This document shows positions 41,640 to 50,780 of a stretch of 64,000 nt of DNA, in pieces. The DNA is from Romboutsia sp. CE17 (GTDB lineage Bacteria; Bacillota; Clostridia; Peptostreptococcales; Peptostreptococcaceae). The DNA lies in the NCBI RefSeq assembly GCF_012317385.1, contig NZ_CP051144.1, positions 496,001 through 560,000 on the forward strand, given 5' to 3'. The stretch's first letter is position 1, and each line of letters opens with the position of its first letter. Position numbers and translations under genes: made by a program. Under the pieces are notes generated by a model that ran no database searches, was not told the origin of the DNA, and worked only from the letters and a program-made list of their open reading frames with translations.

Positions 41640-42248
41640 ATGTTAGAAACTATAAAAAAAGAAGGTATAGTAGCCGTATTAAGAGCTAAAAGTCATGAAG
41701 AAGCAAGAGGATATATAGAGGCTTGCTTAAAAGGTGGAGTGAAAGCATTAGAACTTACTTACTCAATACCTAATGTAAATGAACTTATAGCAGAATACAA
41801 AGACCACGAAGAAGCAATAATCGGAGTTGGTAGTGTATTAAATGGACAAATGGCAAAAGATTCAATACTTGCTGGAGCAAAATATGTAGTAAGTCCAGGA
41901 TACAATGAAGAAGTAAATACAGTTTGTCATGAAATGGGTGTTACTTATTTCCCAGGATGTATGACAGTTACAGAAATAATGAATGCCTTAGAAAAAGGTA
42001 ATAAAATGGTGAAAGTTTTCCCTGGAGATGTATTTGGACCTAAATATGTAAAAGCAGTAAAAGCACCTATACCACATGTTGAAATAATGCCTACTGGTGG
42101 TGTTAATATAGACAATGTTGAAGAGTGGTTTAAAATGGGAGTTTCTTGCGTAGGAGTAGGAAGTTCTCTAATAAAAGGTAGCTTAGAAGATATTGAAAAA
42201 TTAGCTGCTGAATTTGTAGAAAAAATAGCTAAAATAAGAAACTGCTAA
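41640..42248 (+). CDS. eda: KDPG/KHG aldolase
   Basis: A 202-residue class I aldolase: GIVAVLRAKS at the start, GVGSVLNGQ, the Schiff-base lysine in MVKVFPGDVFGP, and MPTGGVNIDN. It splits 2-keto-3-deoxy-6-phosphogluconate into pyruvate and glyceraldehyde-3-phosphate, the last step of the pathway encoded here. ATG follows AGGGGGATAAAAGGC. KDG kinase follows four bases after its stop. Confidence 0.94.
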   Translation: MLETIKKEGIVAVLRAKSHEEARGYIEACLKGGVKALELTYSIPNVNELIAEYKDHEEAIIGVGSVLNGQMAKDSILAGAKYVVSPGYNEEVNTVCHEMGVTYFPGCMTVTEIMNALEKGNKMVKVFPGDVFGPKYVKAVKAPIPHVEIMPTGGVNIDNVEEWFKMGVSCVGVGSSLIKGSLEDIEKLAAEFVEKIAKIRNC

Positions 42249-42252
42249 TAAA

Positions 42253-43272
42253 ATGTTAAAGCTAAATAATAAAAAAATATTAGGTTTTGGCGAAATAATG
42301 TTAAGGCTGACTCCTCCTAATAATCAAAAGATATTACAATCAAATTCTTTTGAAGCCGTGTATTCAGGAGGAGAGGCTAATGTAATAGCAAGCCTTTCAA
42401 TGTTTGGTCATGATACTAAATTTGTTACTAAGCTTCCAGATAATCATTTAGGCCAAAAAGTTTTAAGTAAATTTAGGGGTTACAATGTAGATATAAGTGA
42501 TATAGTTACTGGAGAAGGTAGATTAGGGATATACTTTTCAGAAATTGGTCACGGATTAAGAAGTACAGAAGTAATATATGATAGAAAATATTCTGCTATA
42601 TCAATGGCAGATAAAAGTGAGTTTGACATAGATAAAATACTTGATGGTGTTGGTTTTGTACATATGTCTGGAATAACACCTGCATTAAGCAAGAGTTTAC
42701 GTGAATTCACTATAGATTTTATAAAGGCTTGTAAACAAAGAGGTATACTAGTATCTTATGATTCTAATTTCAGAGCAAAATTATGGTCTTTAGAAGAAGC
42801 TAGAGAAGTACTAGAAGAAGTAATGCCTCTTATAGATATAGCATTTTTAGGTCACTTGGATATGATAAATATACTACAATTTGAAGATAAAGGTTTAGAA
42901 TTTGACGAAAATCTAAATGATCTTTACAGTAGATTATTTGAAAAATATCCAAATCTAAAATATGCAGCATGTACTAAAAGAACAGTAAACTCAATTAATA
43001 ATAATAGCTTAAAAGGTTATTTATTTGATGGAGAAAGACTTATAGTATCAAATGAGTATAATTTTGATATCTTAGATAGAGTTGGTGGAGGAGATGCCTT
43101 CACTGCTGGAGTAATACACGGAATATTAAAAGATATGAATCATGAGGAAATTATTGAATTTGGGATTTGTGCAAGTTCACTAAAACATTCGATATTAGGG
43201 GATATAAATATAGTAGACGAACAGACTGTTACTTCATTAATGAAGAATGGTCTACAAAATATAAAAAGATAA
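42253..43272 (+). CDS. kdgK: 2-keto-3-deoxygluconate kinase (PfkB family)
   Basis: A 339-residue ribokinase-type sugar kinase with [18 protein letters not shown] and the catalytic motif [16 protein letters not shown]. It phosphorylates KDG to KDPG. There is almost no Shine-Dalgarno sequence before its ATG, which is four bases after the eda stop, so translation is probably coupled to eda. Substrate assignment rests on position between eda and uxuA. Confidence 0.88.
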   Translation: MLKLNNKKILGFGEIMLRLTPPNNQKILQSNSFEAVYSGGEANVIASLSMFGHDTKFVTKLPDNHLGQKVLSKFRGYNVDISDIVTGEGRLGIYFSEIGHGLRSTEVIYDRKYSAISMADKSEFDIDKILDGVGFVHMSGITPALSKSLREFTIDFIKACKQRGILVSYDSNFRAKLWSLEEAREVLEEVMPLIDIAFLGHLDMINILQFEDKGLEFDENLNDLYSRLFEKYPNLKYAACTKRTVNSINNNSLKGYLFDGERLIVSNEYNFDILDRVGGGDAFTAGVIHGILKDMNHEEIIEFGICASSLKHSILGDINIVDEQTVTSLMKNGLQNIKR

Positions 43273-43297
43273 AATTTATAATTTGGAGGAAACAGTT

Positions 43298-44353
43298 ATG
43301 GAAATGACATTTAGATGGTATGGAAAAGACGATCCTGTTAAAATAGAATACATTCGTCAAATACCAGGAATGAAAGGTATAGTAACAGCAATATACGATA
43401 TACCAGTAGGAGAGGTTTGGCCTTTAGATAGAATATTAGAGTTAAAGAAAACTGTAGAAGATGCTGGTTTAGAACTTAGCGTTATAGAAAGTGTACCAGT
43501 ACATGAAGATATAAAATTAGGTTTACCAACTAGAGATAAATATATAGAAAACTACAAGCAAACAATAAGAAACTTAAGTAAAGCTGGAATAAAAACTATA
43601 TGTTATAACTTTATGCCAGTATTTGACTGGACTCGTTCTGATTTAGAATATGAATTAGAAGATGGATCAACTTGTTTAATATATGACGAAGCTGATGTAG
43701 CTAAGATGGATCCAAACTTAGGTGAATTAGAATTACCAGGTTGGGATACTTCATATGGTGAAGGTGGATTAGGTGCATTACTTGATAAATATAAAGATGT
43801 AGATGAAGAAAAATTATGGGAAAACTTAGAGTACTTCATAAAGGCTATAATGCCAGTTGCTGAAGAAGAAGAAGTTAAAATGGCTATACATCCAGATGAT
43901 CCACCATGGGGAATATTTGGATTACCAAGAATAATAACTAATTCTGAGAACTTAGATAGATTCTTAAATTTATATGATAGTTACTACAATGGTGTTACAT
44001 TATGTACAGGATCATTTGGTGCTAGCAAAACTAATGATGTAGTTGAAATGATAAAACACTTTGGTCAAGAAAGAAATAGAATACATTTCGCACACTTAAG
44101 AAATGTTAAAATAACTGGAGACAGTAGTTTCAATGAAGTTGCTCACTTATCAGAAGCTGGATCATTAGATTTCTATGAAATAGTAAAAGCTTACTGTGAT
44201 TATGACTTTGATGGACCTTTCAGACCAGACCATGGTAGAATGATATGGGGAGAAACTGGAAGACCAGGATACGGATTATATGATAGAGCTTTAGGAGCTG
44301 TATATATAAACGGAATACAAGAAGCTATACAAAAAAATAAGAAAAATAAATAA
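43298..44353 (+). CDS. uxuA: Mannonate dehydratase
   Basis: A 351-residue UxuA: it begins [16 protein letters not shown], has [12 protein letters not shown], and the metal-site region [16 protein letters not shown] plus CTGSFGA and [12 protein letters not shown]. It dehydrates D-mannonate to KDG with Fe2+/Mn2+. The start is ATG 43298 after TTGGAGGAAAC; the TTG that would extend the frame is part of that site. A 16-bp hairpin lies between it and uxaC. Confidence 0.95.
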   Translation: MEMTFRWYGKDDPVKIEYIRQIPGMKGIVTAIYDIPVGEVWPLDRILELKKTVEDAGLELSVIESVPVHEDIKLGLPTRDKYIENYKQTIRNLSKAGIKTICYNFMPVFDWTRSDLEYELEDGSTCLIYDEADVAKMDPNLGELELPGWDTSYGEGGLGALLDKYKDVDEEKLWENLEYFIKAIMPVAEEEEVKMAIHPDDPPWGIFGLPRIITNSENLDRFLNLYDSYYNGVTLCTGSFGASKTNDVVEMIKHFGQERNRIHFAHLRNVKITGDSSFNEVAHLSEAGSLDFYEIVKAYCDYDFDGPFRPDHGRMIWGETGRPGYGLYDRALGAVYINGIQEAIQKNKKNK

Positions 44354-44387
44354 TTAAAATTTAAAATATAAATATTGCCAAAATAAA

Positions 44388-44426
44388 AGCCATTGTTGTA
44401 GATAATTCATATCTACAACAATGGCT
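44388..44426 (+). other. 16-bp perfect hairpin between uxuA and uxaC
   Basis: Bases 44388-44403 and 44411-44426 are exactly complementary, with a 7-base loop. No T run follows on this strand, so it is not a typical terminator here. It may stabilise or delimit the upstream mRNA and so set the uxuA:uxaC ratio. Confidence 0.7.
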
Positions 44427-44446
44427 AGATGCAAATGGAGGGTATT

Positions 44447-45847
44447 ATGAAAAAATTCATGGATAAAGATTTTTTATTACAAACTGAAACTGCAAAAACT
44501 TTATATCATAATCACGCAGCTAAAATGCCAATATGTGATTATCACTGTCATTTAAACCCTAAGGAAATAGCAGAGAATAAAAGATACAATAACATAACTG
44601 AAATATGGTTAGGTGGAGACCACTACAAGTGGAGAGCAATGAGAAGTTTTGGTATAGAAGAAGAGTATATAACTGGAAATGCAAGCGATTTCGAGAAATT
44701 TAAAGCGTTTGCAAAAGCTATGCCATATTTAATAGGAAATCCTATATATCATTGGTCTCACTTAGAATTAAAAGAATACTTTGGAATAGAAGAAACTTTA
44801 AGTGAAAAAAATGCTGAAGAAATATGGAATAGATGTAATGCTATAATACAAAGTCCTGATTTTAGTGCAAGAACTATGATAGAAAGATCAAATGTAAAAT
44901 ATATAGGTACAACTGATGATCCAGCTGATAATTTAGAATGGCATATAGCTATTGCTAAGGATGAAAGCTTTGACTGTAAGGTTAGACCAAGCTTTAGACC
45001 TGATAAAGCTGTAAAAATAGGTAACGAAGGCTTTGCAGAGTATATAAAAGTATTAGGGGCAACTGAAAATACAGAAATAAAGAATTATGATGATCTTTTA
45101 AATGTATTAGAAAAAAGAGTTGAGTTCTTTGTTGAAAATGGATGTTCAATAACTGACCATGGTTTAGATAGAATTTATTTTAGAGATGCAAGCAAAGAAG
45201 AAGTAAACGAAATACTTATAAAAGCTTTAAATGGTGAAACTTTAACTCAAGAAGAAATTGAAAAATACTCTACATTAACAATGGTTAACTTAGGTAAGAT
45301 GTATCACAAGCATGATATGGTTATGCAATTACACGTAGGAGCTCTAAGAAATAACAATACTAGAATGTTTAAAAAACTAGGCGTAGATGTAGGATTTGAT
45401 AGTATAGATGACGCTGAAGTTGCTATGCCAATGTCTAGATTACTAGATGCTTTAGATTCAGAAGATAAGTTACCAAAAACTATATTATACTGCCTAAATC
45501 CAAAAGACAATGAAGTTTTAGGAACAATGATAGGTAACTTCCAAGGTGGAGGAATAGCTGGAAAAATACAATTTGGATCTGGATGGTGGTTTAACGATCA
45601 AAAGGATGGAATGGAAAGACAAATGATGGCTTTATCTCAATTAGGGTTAATCAGTCAATTTGTTGGAATGCTTACAGACTCTCGTAGTTTCTTATCATAC
45701 ACTAGACACGAGTATTTTAGAAGAATATTATGTAACTACATAGGTGGACTAGTTGAAAATGGAGAATACCCAGCTGATATGGATTTCTTAGGTGAGATAA
45801 TAGAAAATATTTGTTATAATAATGCAGTTAAATACTTTAATGTATAA
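44447..45847 (+). CDS. uxaC: Glucuronate isomerase
   Basis: A 466-residue amidohydrolase-fold uronate isomerase with the metal-binding DYHCHLNPKEIAEN near the N-terminus, WLGGDHYKWRAMR, TTDDPADNL and SITDHGLDR. It converts glucuronate to fructuronate (and galacturonate to tagaturonate), the first pathway step. ATG 44447 follows TGGAGGGT. It is last in the catabolic run. No uptake system for uronates lies in the cluster, so transport must be encoded elsewhere. Confidence 0.95.
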   Translation: MKKFMDKDFLLQTETAKTLYHNHAAKMPICDYHCHLNPKEIAENKRYNNITEIWLGGDHYKWRAMRSFGIEEEYITGNASDFEKFKAFAKAMPYLIGNPIYHWSHLELKEYFGIEETLSEKNAEEIWNRCNAIIQSPDFSARTMIERSNVKYIGTTDDPADNLEWHIAIAKDESFDCKVRPSFRPDKAVKIGNEGFAEYIKVLGATENTEIKNYDDLLNVLEKRVEFFVENGCSITDHGLDRIYFRDASKEEVNEILIKALNGETLTQEEIEKYSTLTMVNLGKMYHKHDMVMQLHVGALRNNNTRMFKKLGVDVGFDSIDDAEVAMPMSRLLDALDSEDKLPKTILYCLNPKDNEVLGTMIGNFQGGGIAGKIQFGSGWWFNDQKDGMERQMMALSQLGLISQFVGMLTDSRSFLSYTRHEYFRRILCNYIGGLVENGEYPADMDFLGEIIENICYNNAVKYFNV

Positions 45848-45911
45848 AATAAACTGTTAGAAAAAATATAATAAATAAAAATACTCAAAAAAATACTATT
45901 ATATTAAATAT

Positions 45912-45975
45912 AGTACAATAGATATGTAAAGAGGAAATATAATCCTTTGTATATATCTATTGTACTTTTTATTTT
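45912..45975 (+). terminator. Long-stem terminator of the glucuronate operon
   Basis: Arms 45912-45925 and 45953-45966 pair perfectly, extended inside by AAAGAGGA/TCCTTT, and end in TTTTTATTTTTT. The rest of the 45848-46183 gap is AT-rich with no gene visible before the riboswitch. Confidence 0.85.
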
Positions 45976-46183
45976 TTATCCGAAATCATGTATGTAAATA
46001 TTTTAGAATATTTTCGAAGTTTTATTATTAAATGTTAAAAATTAAACAAAATATTATTTAATAACTAAATCTAAATATACTTTATGATTAGTAATAAATT
46101 TATATATAAATAAAATAATAAACTTGTTAATTAGAGTTAAAGTAAATATAATCATATTAATAAAAAATAAATAATAGAGAAAG

Positions 46184-46292
46184 TCTTTTATTAAGAATGG
46201 TGGAGGGACTGGCCCTATGAAACCTGGCAACAGCTGACATAAAGTCAGAATTGTGCTAAATCCTGCAGGATATATTTCCTGAAAGATAAAAG
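46184..46292 (+). promoter_or_regulatory. SAM-I (S-box) riboswitch aptamer
   Basis: The conserved core is plain: GGTGGAGGGACTGGCCCTAT, GAAACCTGGCAACAGCTGAC, TTGTGCTAAATCCTGCAG and GAAAGATAAAAG. P1 forms from TCTTTTATT and GATAAAAGA. High S-adenosylmethionine stabilises the aptamer and favours the downstream terminator, switching off metY and metA. Confidence 0.96.
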
Positions 46293-46325
46293 AGCATGCA
46301 GTACAAATTTTTGTTGCAATTAATA

Positions 46326-46356
46326 AAAGGCTTCCTAAAAATAAGGAGGCTTTTTT
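46326..46356 (+). terminator. Riboswitch expression platform: terminator containing the metY ribosome binding site
   Basis: AAAGGCTTCCT (46326-46336) pairs with AGGAGGCTTTT (46344-46354, two G-U), followed by T. The 3' arm contains the AAGGAGG Shine-Dalgarno of metY, so the hairpin both terminates and hides the ribosome binding site. The ATG is at 46357. Confidence 0.85.
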
Positions 46357-47637
46357 ATGGTTAAAAATTATAATAAAGAAACGATTTGTATAAGAGGAGG
46401 ATATACTCCTAATGATGGAGATCCAATTTCAGCTCCATTAATACAAAGTACTACATATAAATATGCTGATCCAGATTTATTGGCAGATTTATTTAATTTA
46501 AAAGCAGAAGGTCATATATATACTAGAATTAGTAATCCTACAAATGAATATTTTGAAAAAAAACTTTCTAAACTAGAAGGGGGAGTAGGGGCGGTAGCGA
46601 CTTCATCTGGTCAGTCAGCTATATTATTAGCAGTGTTAAATATTTGTAAAGCTGGAGATAACATAATATCTAGTTCTTCTCTGTATGGGGGAACATTCAA
46701 TTTATTTAATGTAACTCTAAGGAATTTAGGTATAAATACAACATTTATATCAAAGGATGCTAGCGAAGAAGAAATATTATCATTAATAGATGATAAAACG
46801 AAGCTTATATATGGAGAAACTATTGGTAATCCAGGTTTAGATATATTAGATTTTGAAAAATACTCAAGAATTTGTAAAAAATCAGGTATTGCATTTGTAG
46901 TTGATAATACACTTCCAAGTCCATATCTATGCAATCCATTCCAATTTGGAGCTAATATTGTAGTACATTCAACATCAAAATATATAGATGGTCACGCAGT
47001 TGCACTTGGCGGAGCAATAGTAGATGGAGGTAATTTTAACTGGAACAATGGCAGATATAGTGAGTTAGTAGAACCAGATCCAAGCTATCACGGAATAAGA
47101 TACTATGACACATTTAAAGAGTTAGCATATATAACTAAGCTTAGAGTATCAATGTTGAGAGATTTAGGAAATACAATGAGTCCGTTCAATGCATTCTTAA
47201 GTGACTTAGGCTTAGAAACATTACATTTGAGAATGGCAAAACATAGTGAAAATGCTTTAGCTATAGCTAAGTTTCTACAAAATCATGAAAAAGTAAACTG
47301 GGTAAGTTATCCATATTTAGAATCCCAAGGGGACTTTGAGAATGCGAAAAAATATCTTTCTAAAGGAGCAGGAGGGGTACTTACATTTGGAATTAAAGGT
47401 GGTATTAAGGAAGCTAAGAAATTTATAAAAGCTTTAAAACTAGTTGATTTAGCAACACATTTAGGTTTCACAAAAACATCTGTACTTCATCCTGGAAGTA
47501 CTACACATAGTCAATTAACAGAAAAAGAGCAAATTGAATGTGGTGTTAGACCTGATTTGATTAGAGTGTCAGTAGGTATAGAAAATGTTGAGGATTTGAT
47601 AAGTGATTTTGATCAGGCTTTAGGAAAAAGTAATTAG
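46357..47637 (+). CDS. metY: O-acetylhomoserine aminocarboxypropyltransferase (sulfhydrylase)
   Basis: A 426-residue PLP enzyme of the Cys/Met metabolism family. Motifs: YTRISNPTNEYFEKKLSKLEGG, YGGTFNLF, the PLP lysine in HSTSKYIDGH, and the substrate-site KTSVLHPGSTTHSQL. It makes homocysteine from O-acetylhomoserine and sulfide. It is under direct SAM-riboswitch control and followed at once by metA, which makes its substrate. Confidence 0.93.
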   Translation: MVKNYNKETICIRGGYTPNDGDPISAPLIQSTTYKYADPDLLADLFNLKAEGHIYTRISNPTNEYFEKKLSKLEGGVGAVATSSGQSAILLAVLNICKAGDNIISSSSLYGGTFNLFNVTLRNLGINTTFISKDASEEEILSLIDDKTKLIYGETIGNPGLDILDFEKYSRICKKSGIAFVVDNTLPSPYLCNPFQFGANIVVHSTSKYIDGHAVALGGAIVDGGNFNWNNGRYSELVEPDPSYHGIRYYDTFKELAYITKLRVSMLRDLGNTMSPFNAFLSDLGLETLHLRMAKHSENALAIAKFLQNHEKVNWVSYPYLESQGDFENAKKYLSKGAGGVLTFGIKGGIKEAKKFIKALKLVDLATHLGFTKTSVLHPGSTTHSQLTEKEQIECGVRPDLIRVSVGIENVEDLISDFDQALGKSN

Positions 47638-47638
47638 T

Positions 47639-48511
47639 ATGTCAATTTATCTATCTAATTTTGTTGAAGGTGCAATGGATTTAAAAGATAAAATTATTTT
47701 TACAAAGGACAATATAAATTTTGATAAAAATAAAATTAAAATAATTGGTATATTAAATCTAATGCCTAATAAAATAGATACAGAAAATCAATTGTTAAAA
47801 ATATTAAATGACACTGATGAGAGATTATTCATTAAATTTATTAGATTAAAGACTTATCAACCTAAAAATATAAGTATAGAATATTTGAAAGAAAATTATT
47901 ACTTATTTGAAGATATAAAAAATGAGTTAGATGGTGTAATCATAACTGGGGCTCCAGTAGAAAAGCTTGAATTTAATGAAGTAGAGTATATAAAAGAATT
48001 AAAAGAAATTCTAGACTATATAAGATATAAAGGTATTAGTTCAATATGTATATGTTGGGCTGCACAAGCGGCTTTAAATCACTTTTATGGTATAAGAAAG
48101 GTAGTTAACTCTAAGAAGATATTCGGTGTATATAAACATAAAATATTAAATGAAGATAAAATATTAAATGGAATAAAAGATGGATTTAAATCACCTCATT
48201 CTAGATATACATCTTTAATTAAAGAAGACTTATATAAATGCACTGATATAAAAATAATCAGTACTACAGAAGACAGTAATGAACATATAGTAAAGGGAAG
48301 TTTCAATGACTATTATATATTTGGTCATAGTGAATACGATAAATACACTCTAAAGAAAGAATATTTAAGGGATATAAATTCTAAATTAGAAATACAAATA
48401 CCATATAATTATTTTATTAATGATGATCCTAATAAAGATGTGATTTTAAGTTGGAAGGAGACTTCTATAAAATTATATAAAAACTGGGTAAAAAATATAG
48501 TAAATATTTAA
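47639..48511 (+). CDS. metA: Homoserine O-acyltransferase (MetA family)
   Basis: A 290-residue class-I glutamine-amidotransferase-like acyltransferase: ILNLMPNKIDTENQLL, ITGAPVEKLEF, the catalytic cysteine in ICICWAAQAALNHFYG, SPHSRYTS and FGHSEYD. MetA enzymes in Firmicutes paired with MetY usually transfer acetyl. The start ATG 47639, one base after the metY stop, aligns with the family N-terminus. The internal ATG at 47675 sits only two bases from its GAAGGTG and would truncate the family leader. Confidence 0.92.
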   Translation: MSIYLSNFVEGAMDLKDKIIFTKDNINFDKNKIKIIGILNLMPNKIDTENQLLKILNDTDERLFIKFIRLKTYQPKNISIEYLKENYYLFEDIKNELDGVIITGAPVEKLEFNEVEYIKELKEILDYIRYKGISSICICWAAQAALNHFYGIRKVVNSKKIFGVYKHKILNEDKILNGIKDGFKSPHSRYTSLIKEDLYKCTDIKIISTTEDSNEHIVKGSFNDYYIFGHSEYDKYTLKKEYLRDINSKLEIQIPYNYFINDDPNKDVILSWKETSIKLYKNWVKNIVNI

Positions 48512-48530
48512 TTGCTATGTAAAGTTACAT

Positions 48531-48570
48531 AAAAAAATCTCTTCTAGTATTTAGAAGGGATTTTTTTATA
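48531..48570. terminator. Bidirectional terminator, metA / acpP
   Basis: Fifteen-base arms (48531-48545 and 48553-48567) with A and T runs at the ends, between converging genes. Confidence 0.85.
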
Positions 48571-48572
48571 AT

Positions 48573-48800
48573 TTATTTATTTTCTTCTATATATTGGCAA
48601 ATGTCACCTATAGTTTTCATGTTTTCAGCATCTTCATCAGGTATTTCTAGAGCAAATTCATCTTCAAGTGCCATTATTACCTCAACAGCATCTAGAGAAT
48701 CTGCGTCTAGATCTTCTTTTAGAGATGTTTCTAAAGTTAAGTCATCAACATTATCTATACCTAATTGATCTGCAATTATTGTTCTTATTTTTTCAAACAT
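48573..48800 (-). CDS. acpP: Acyl carrier protein
   Basis: A 75-residue acidic helical protein with the 4'-phosphopantetheine site [10 protein letters not shown] (serine carrier) and length typical of fatty-acid ACP. ATG follows TAGGAGGTCTAATC. It is monocistronic and away from the fab cluster, so it may be a second or specialised carrier; the sequence itself looks ordinary. Confidence 0.93.
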   Translation of the reverse strand: MFEKIRTIIADQLGIDNVDDLTLETSLKEDLDADSLDAVEVIMALEDEFALEIPDEDAENMKTIGDICQYIEENK

Positions 48801-48942
48801 GATTAGACCTCCTAAACGGTTTCTTAATTTTAATTGTAGTTTAATATAATATCAAAAATTTTTCAATATGCAATTAATAAAAAGTAATAAAGTTTAGAAA
48901 TTTGAATATAAATTATACAAATATAACATAGGAGGAGTTGTT

Positions 48943-49374
48943 ATGAAGTATATAGGATTAGTATTATCATCTATATGTGTTTTTATTATCGTATTAGCAA
49001 ATTTATACTATAACTCTATAACGTTAGATATGCAAAGGATGAGAGATTACATAGTTGAAAGTAATAGAATATTATCTGATGTGATTGAAAAGGAAGAGGT
49101 TGTAGAAGAAAAAAAAGAGGAGTACATATCAAGACTAATTAGTTTAAAAAAAGGAATGAAAAACTCAAAAACATCCTTTTTAATAAAAAATTATAAAGAA
49201 TATAGAATAAAATCAATAGATAATCTAATATATAGTATTTCATATTCAAAAGATAAGGAGCAGTATTTAAATGAGGTTGAAAAATATAATAAACTAAGTG
49301 AGGAAGAACTAAATAAATTGATAAATAAGAATATGGTTGAAGTAACTTATTTATCAGCTAAAACATATATTTAG
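48943..49374 (+). CDS. Membrane-anchored coiled-coil protein of unknown function
   Basis: A 143-residue protein with one N-terminal helix (YIGLVLSSICVFIIVLANLYY) and a charged, helical, Lys/Glu-rich remainder (EKEEVVEEKKEEYISRLI). I recognise no family. ATG follows ATAGGAGGAG. Its last codons contain the sigma-K-type promoter for the next gene, so the two are adjacent but separately expressed. Confidence 0.7.
   Translation: MKYIGLVLSSICVFIIVLANLYYNSITLDMQRMRDYIVESNRILSDVIEKEEVVEEKKEEYISRLISLKKGMKNSKTSFLIKNYKEYRIKSIDNLIYSISYSKDKEQYLNEVEKYNKLSEEELNKLINKNMVEVTYLSAKTYI
49345..49371 (+). promoter_or_regulatory. Sigma-K-type promoter of the micro-protein at 49420
   Basis: AC (49345-49346), 17 bases, CATATATT (49364-49371). 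It is embedded in the end of the preceding coding sequence, 49 bases before the start codon. Confidence 0.6.
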
Positions 49375-49419
49375 TTATGTAGAGATTTTACCTTTTACTT
49401 ATGTAAGGAGGGAAAGGTC

Positions 49420-49623
49420 ATGGCAAAACTAGAAGATACTTTAGCCCGCTTTTTGGGAGGCGATGATGGCCTTTTTAGTGGAGGGGTATTGTTAATAGTA
49501 GTTATAGTATTTTTACTAATCGGAACTGATTTGTTAGATGATTTTTTTGATGACGATAGCGTTTGGATTTGGATTATTTTAATAATACTATTGTTATTCA
49601 ATTTTGATGATAGCTGTTGCTAA
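49420..49623 (+). CDS. Small two-helix membrane protein (family A)
   Basis: A 67-residue protein: short polar start (MAKLEDTLARFLGGDDG), helix one (GGVLLIVVIVFLLIG), acidic turn (LLDDFFDDDS), helix two (VWIWIILIILLLF) and tail NFDDSCC. The helix-two core and terminal CC match the proteins at 39384 and 49780. ATG follows AAGGAGGGAAAGGTC, and it has its own terminator. No known family. Confidence 0.78.
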   Translation: MAKLEDTLARFLGGDDGLFSGGVLLIVVIVFLLIGTDLLDDFFDDDSVWIWIILIILLLFNFDDSCC

Positions 49624-49637
49624 CTAAATATCTAATT

Positions 49638-49667
49638 AAAAGAAATCGTTAATGATTTCTTTTTTAT
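49638..49667 (+). terminator. Terminator
   Basis: AAAAGAAATC (49638-49647) pairs with GATTTCTTTT (49654-49663), six-base loop, T run. Confidence 0.85.
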
Positions 49668-49700
49668 TGGAAAAATAAAAATAATTTTAGACATTATGTA

Positions 49701-49727
49701 ACAAATTTGCCTTTTAGAACATATTAT
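49701..49727 (+). promoter_or_regulatory. Sigma-K-type promoter of the micro-protein at 49780
   Basis: AC (49701-49702), 17 bases, CATATTAT (49720-49727), 52 bases before the start codon. Confidence 0.65.
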
Positions 49728-49779
49728 TCAGTAAATAGGCAATGAAAAACCTATTAAAATCATCATAGGGGGTATAAAT

Positions 49780-50001
49780 ATGTCTGATAATCAAAATCTA
49801 TCTCGTTTATTTGGAGGATGCTTTGGCAAAGGATTATTTGGAGGAACAGGAATAATATTAATAATTTTATTAGTTATAATATTATTAGGAGATGACTTTT
49901 TAGAATTTATATTCTGTGAAGATAATGCTTTAATTTGGATAGTATTAATAGTTTTACTTTTAACAAATCTTGATTTCGATGGCGGATGTGGATGTTGCTA
50001 A
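49780..50001 (+). CDS. Small two-helix membrane protein with CGCC tail (family A)
   Basis: A 73-residue protein: LFGGCFGKGLFGG glycine-rich start, helix one (IILIILLVIILLG), acidic turn with Cys (DDFLEFIFCEDN), helix two (ALIWIVLIVLLL) and FDGGCGCC end. The EDNALIWI segment nearly repeats the EQNNALIWI of the protein at 39384. ATG follows AGGGGGT. Its own promoter and terminator frame it. Function unknown. Confidence 0.78.
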   Translation: MSDNQNLSRLFGGCFGKGLFGGTGIILIILLVIILLGDDFLEFIFCEDNALIWIVLIVLLLTNLDFDGGCGCC

Positions 50002-50004
50002 ATA

Positions 50005-50036
50005 AAAAAGGGTCTTATAAAAAGACCCTTTTTTAT
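50005..50036 (+). terminator. Terminator
   Basis: AAAAAGGGTCTT pairs with AAGACCCTTTTT around a short loop, then T. Confidence 0.88.
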
Positions 50037-50069
50037 TTTTTAAATAAATTATAATTTAGAAAAATAATA

Positions 50070-50095
50070 ACACTTTTTTATTTAAAGCATAGTAT
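50070..50095 (+). promoter_or_regulatory. Sigma-K-type promoter of the micro-protein at 50171
   Basis: AC (50070-50071), 16 bases, CATAGTAT (50088-50095), the same -10 as the cdeC-like gene. Confidence 0.55.
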
Positions 50096-50170
50096 ATAAA
50101 AGAAGTTATATTATAACGACATCTAAGTACATACATAACTAAAAAGATTTATAGTTAAGGAGGAGAGATT

Positions 50171-50395
50171 ATGACAAGTAAACTAAGTAGAATGTTTGAT
50201 ACATTTGGAGGTGGAGGATGGTGGATAATAATACTATTCTTCTTATTTTTAGCATTTCAAGATACTTGGACTGAAATATGTATTACTGACTGGATTCCAT
50301 TCCTAATATTATTATTAATTGTTTGTTCATGCTCTATGTTTGACGATGATGGATGTGGATGCTTAGATAATAGTAATTTTGACTGTGGATGTTAA
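50171..50395 (+). CDS. Small Trp/Cys-rich membrane protein (family B)
   Basis: A 74-residue protein: GGGGWWIIILFFLFLAF helix, polar turn DTWTEICITD, second helix WIPFLILLLIVCSC, then an Asp/Cys tail ending DCGC. The WWIIxLFFLFLAF...WIPFLILLL frame is shared with the proteins at 50597 and 50901, so these are tandem paralogues. ATG follows AAGGAGGAGAG. No known family. Confidence 0.8.
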   Translation: MTSKLSRMFDTFGGGGWWIIILFFLFLAFQDTWTEICITDWIPFLILLLIVCSCSMFDDDGCGCLDNSNFDCGC

Positions 50396-50427
50396 AACAT
50401 AAATTAAAATAACTAGATATATTTAAT

Positions 50428-50460
50428 AAATAGGGCTAAATTTAGCCCTATTTATTTTTA
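50428..50460 (+). terminator. Terminator
   Basis: AAATAGGGCTAAA (50428-50440) and TTTAGCCCTATTT (50441-50453) form a palindromic hairpin followed by T-rich sequence. Confidence 0.75.
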
Positions 50461-50525
50461 TAACAATATTCGAATGTAAAAAATATTTATTTTTATATTC
50501 TAGAAAAATAGCTTTAAATATTATC

Positions 50526-50550
50526 ACAAATAAAACAACTTGCATATTAT
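50526..50550 (+). promoter_or_regulatory. Possible sigma-K-type promoter of the micro-protein at 50597
   Basis: AC (50526-50527) and CATATTAT (50543-50550) with a short 15-base spacer. This is the weakest member of the set. Confidence 0.4.
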
Positions 50551-50596
50551 ATGTTAAGAGCGCAAGCTCAATAATATCAACAGGAGGTAACATAAA

Positions 50597-50776
50597 ATGT
50601 TAGATAGATTTTTCGGTAATGATGGATTTTTCGGAGGAGGAGCTTGGTGGATAATAGTATTATTCTTCTTATTCTTAGCATTTGGTGATTGTTGGGAAGA
50701 TCTGGATATAATGGCTTGGATACCATTCTTAATAGTTCTATTAATTCTTTGCAGCTGCGGAGGTATGTTCGATTAG
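50597..50776 (+). CDS. Small Trp-rich membrane protein (family B), 59 residues
   Basis: A short gene starting with ATG after CAGGAGGTAACATAAA and ending with TAG. The product begins MLDRFFGNDGFFGGG, then the AWWIIVLFFLFLAFGDCW helix, a turn EDLDIM, and the AWIPFLIVLLILCSCGG helix. It is almost identical in its core to the protein at 50901 but lacks the final DDGCGC tail, ending GGMFD. It is a recent tandem duplicate. Confidence 0.8.
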   Translation: MLDRFFGNDGFFGGGAWWIIVLFFLFLAFGDCWEDLDIMAWIPFLIVLLILCSCGGMFD

Positions 50777-50780
50777 AGTA

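Noticed and set aside
47675-47677. Alternative metA start at an internal ATG with GAAGGTG upstream
   Set aside because: The spacing of two bases is too short, and the longer form aligns with the usual MetA N-terminal leader before ILNLMP.
48900-48942. Possible sigma-E or sigma-K promoter before the 48943 gene
   Set aside because: The only CATA there runs straight into the ribosome binding site and does not fit either consensus.
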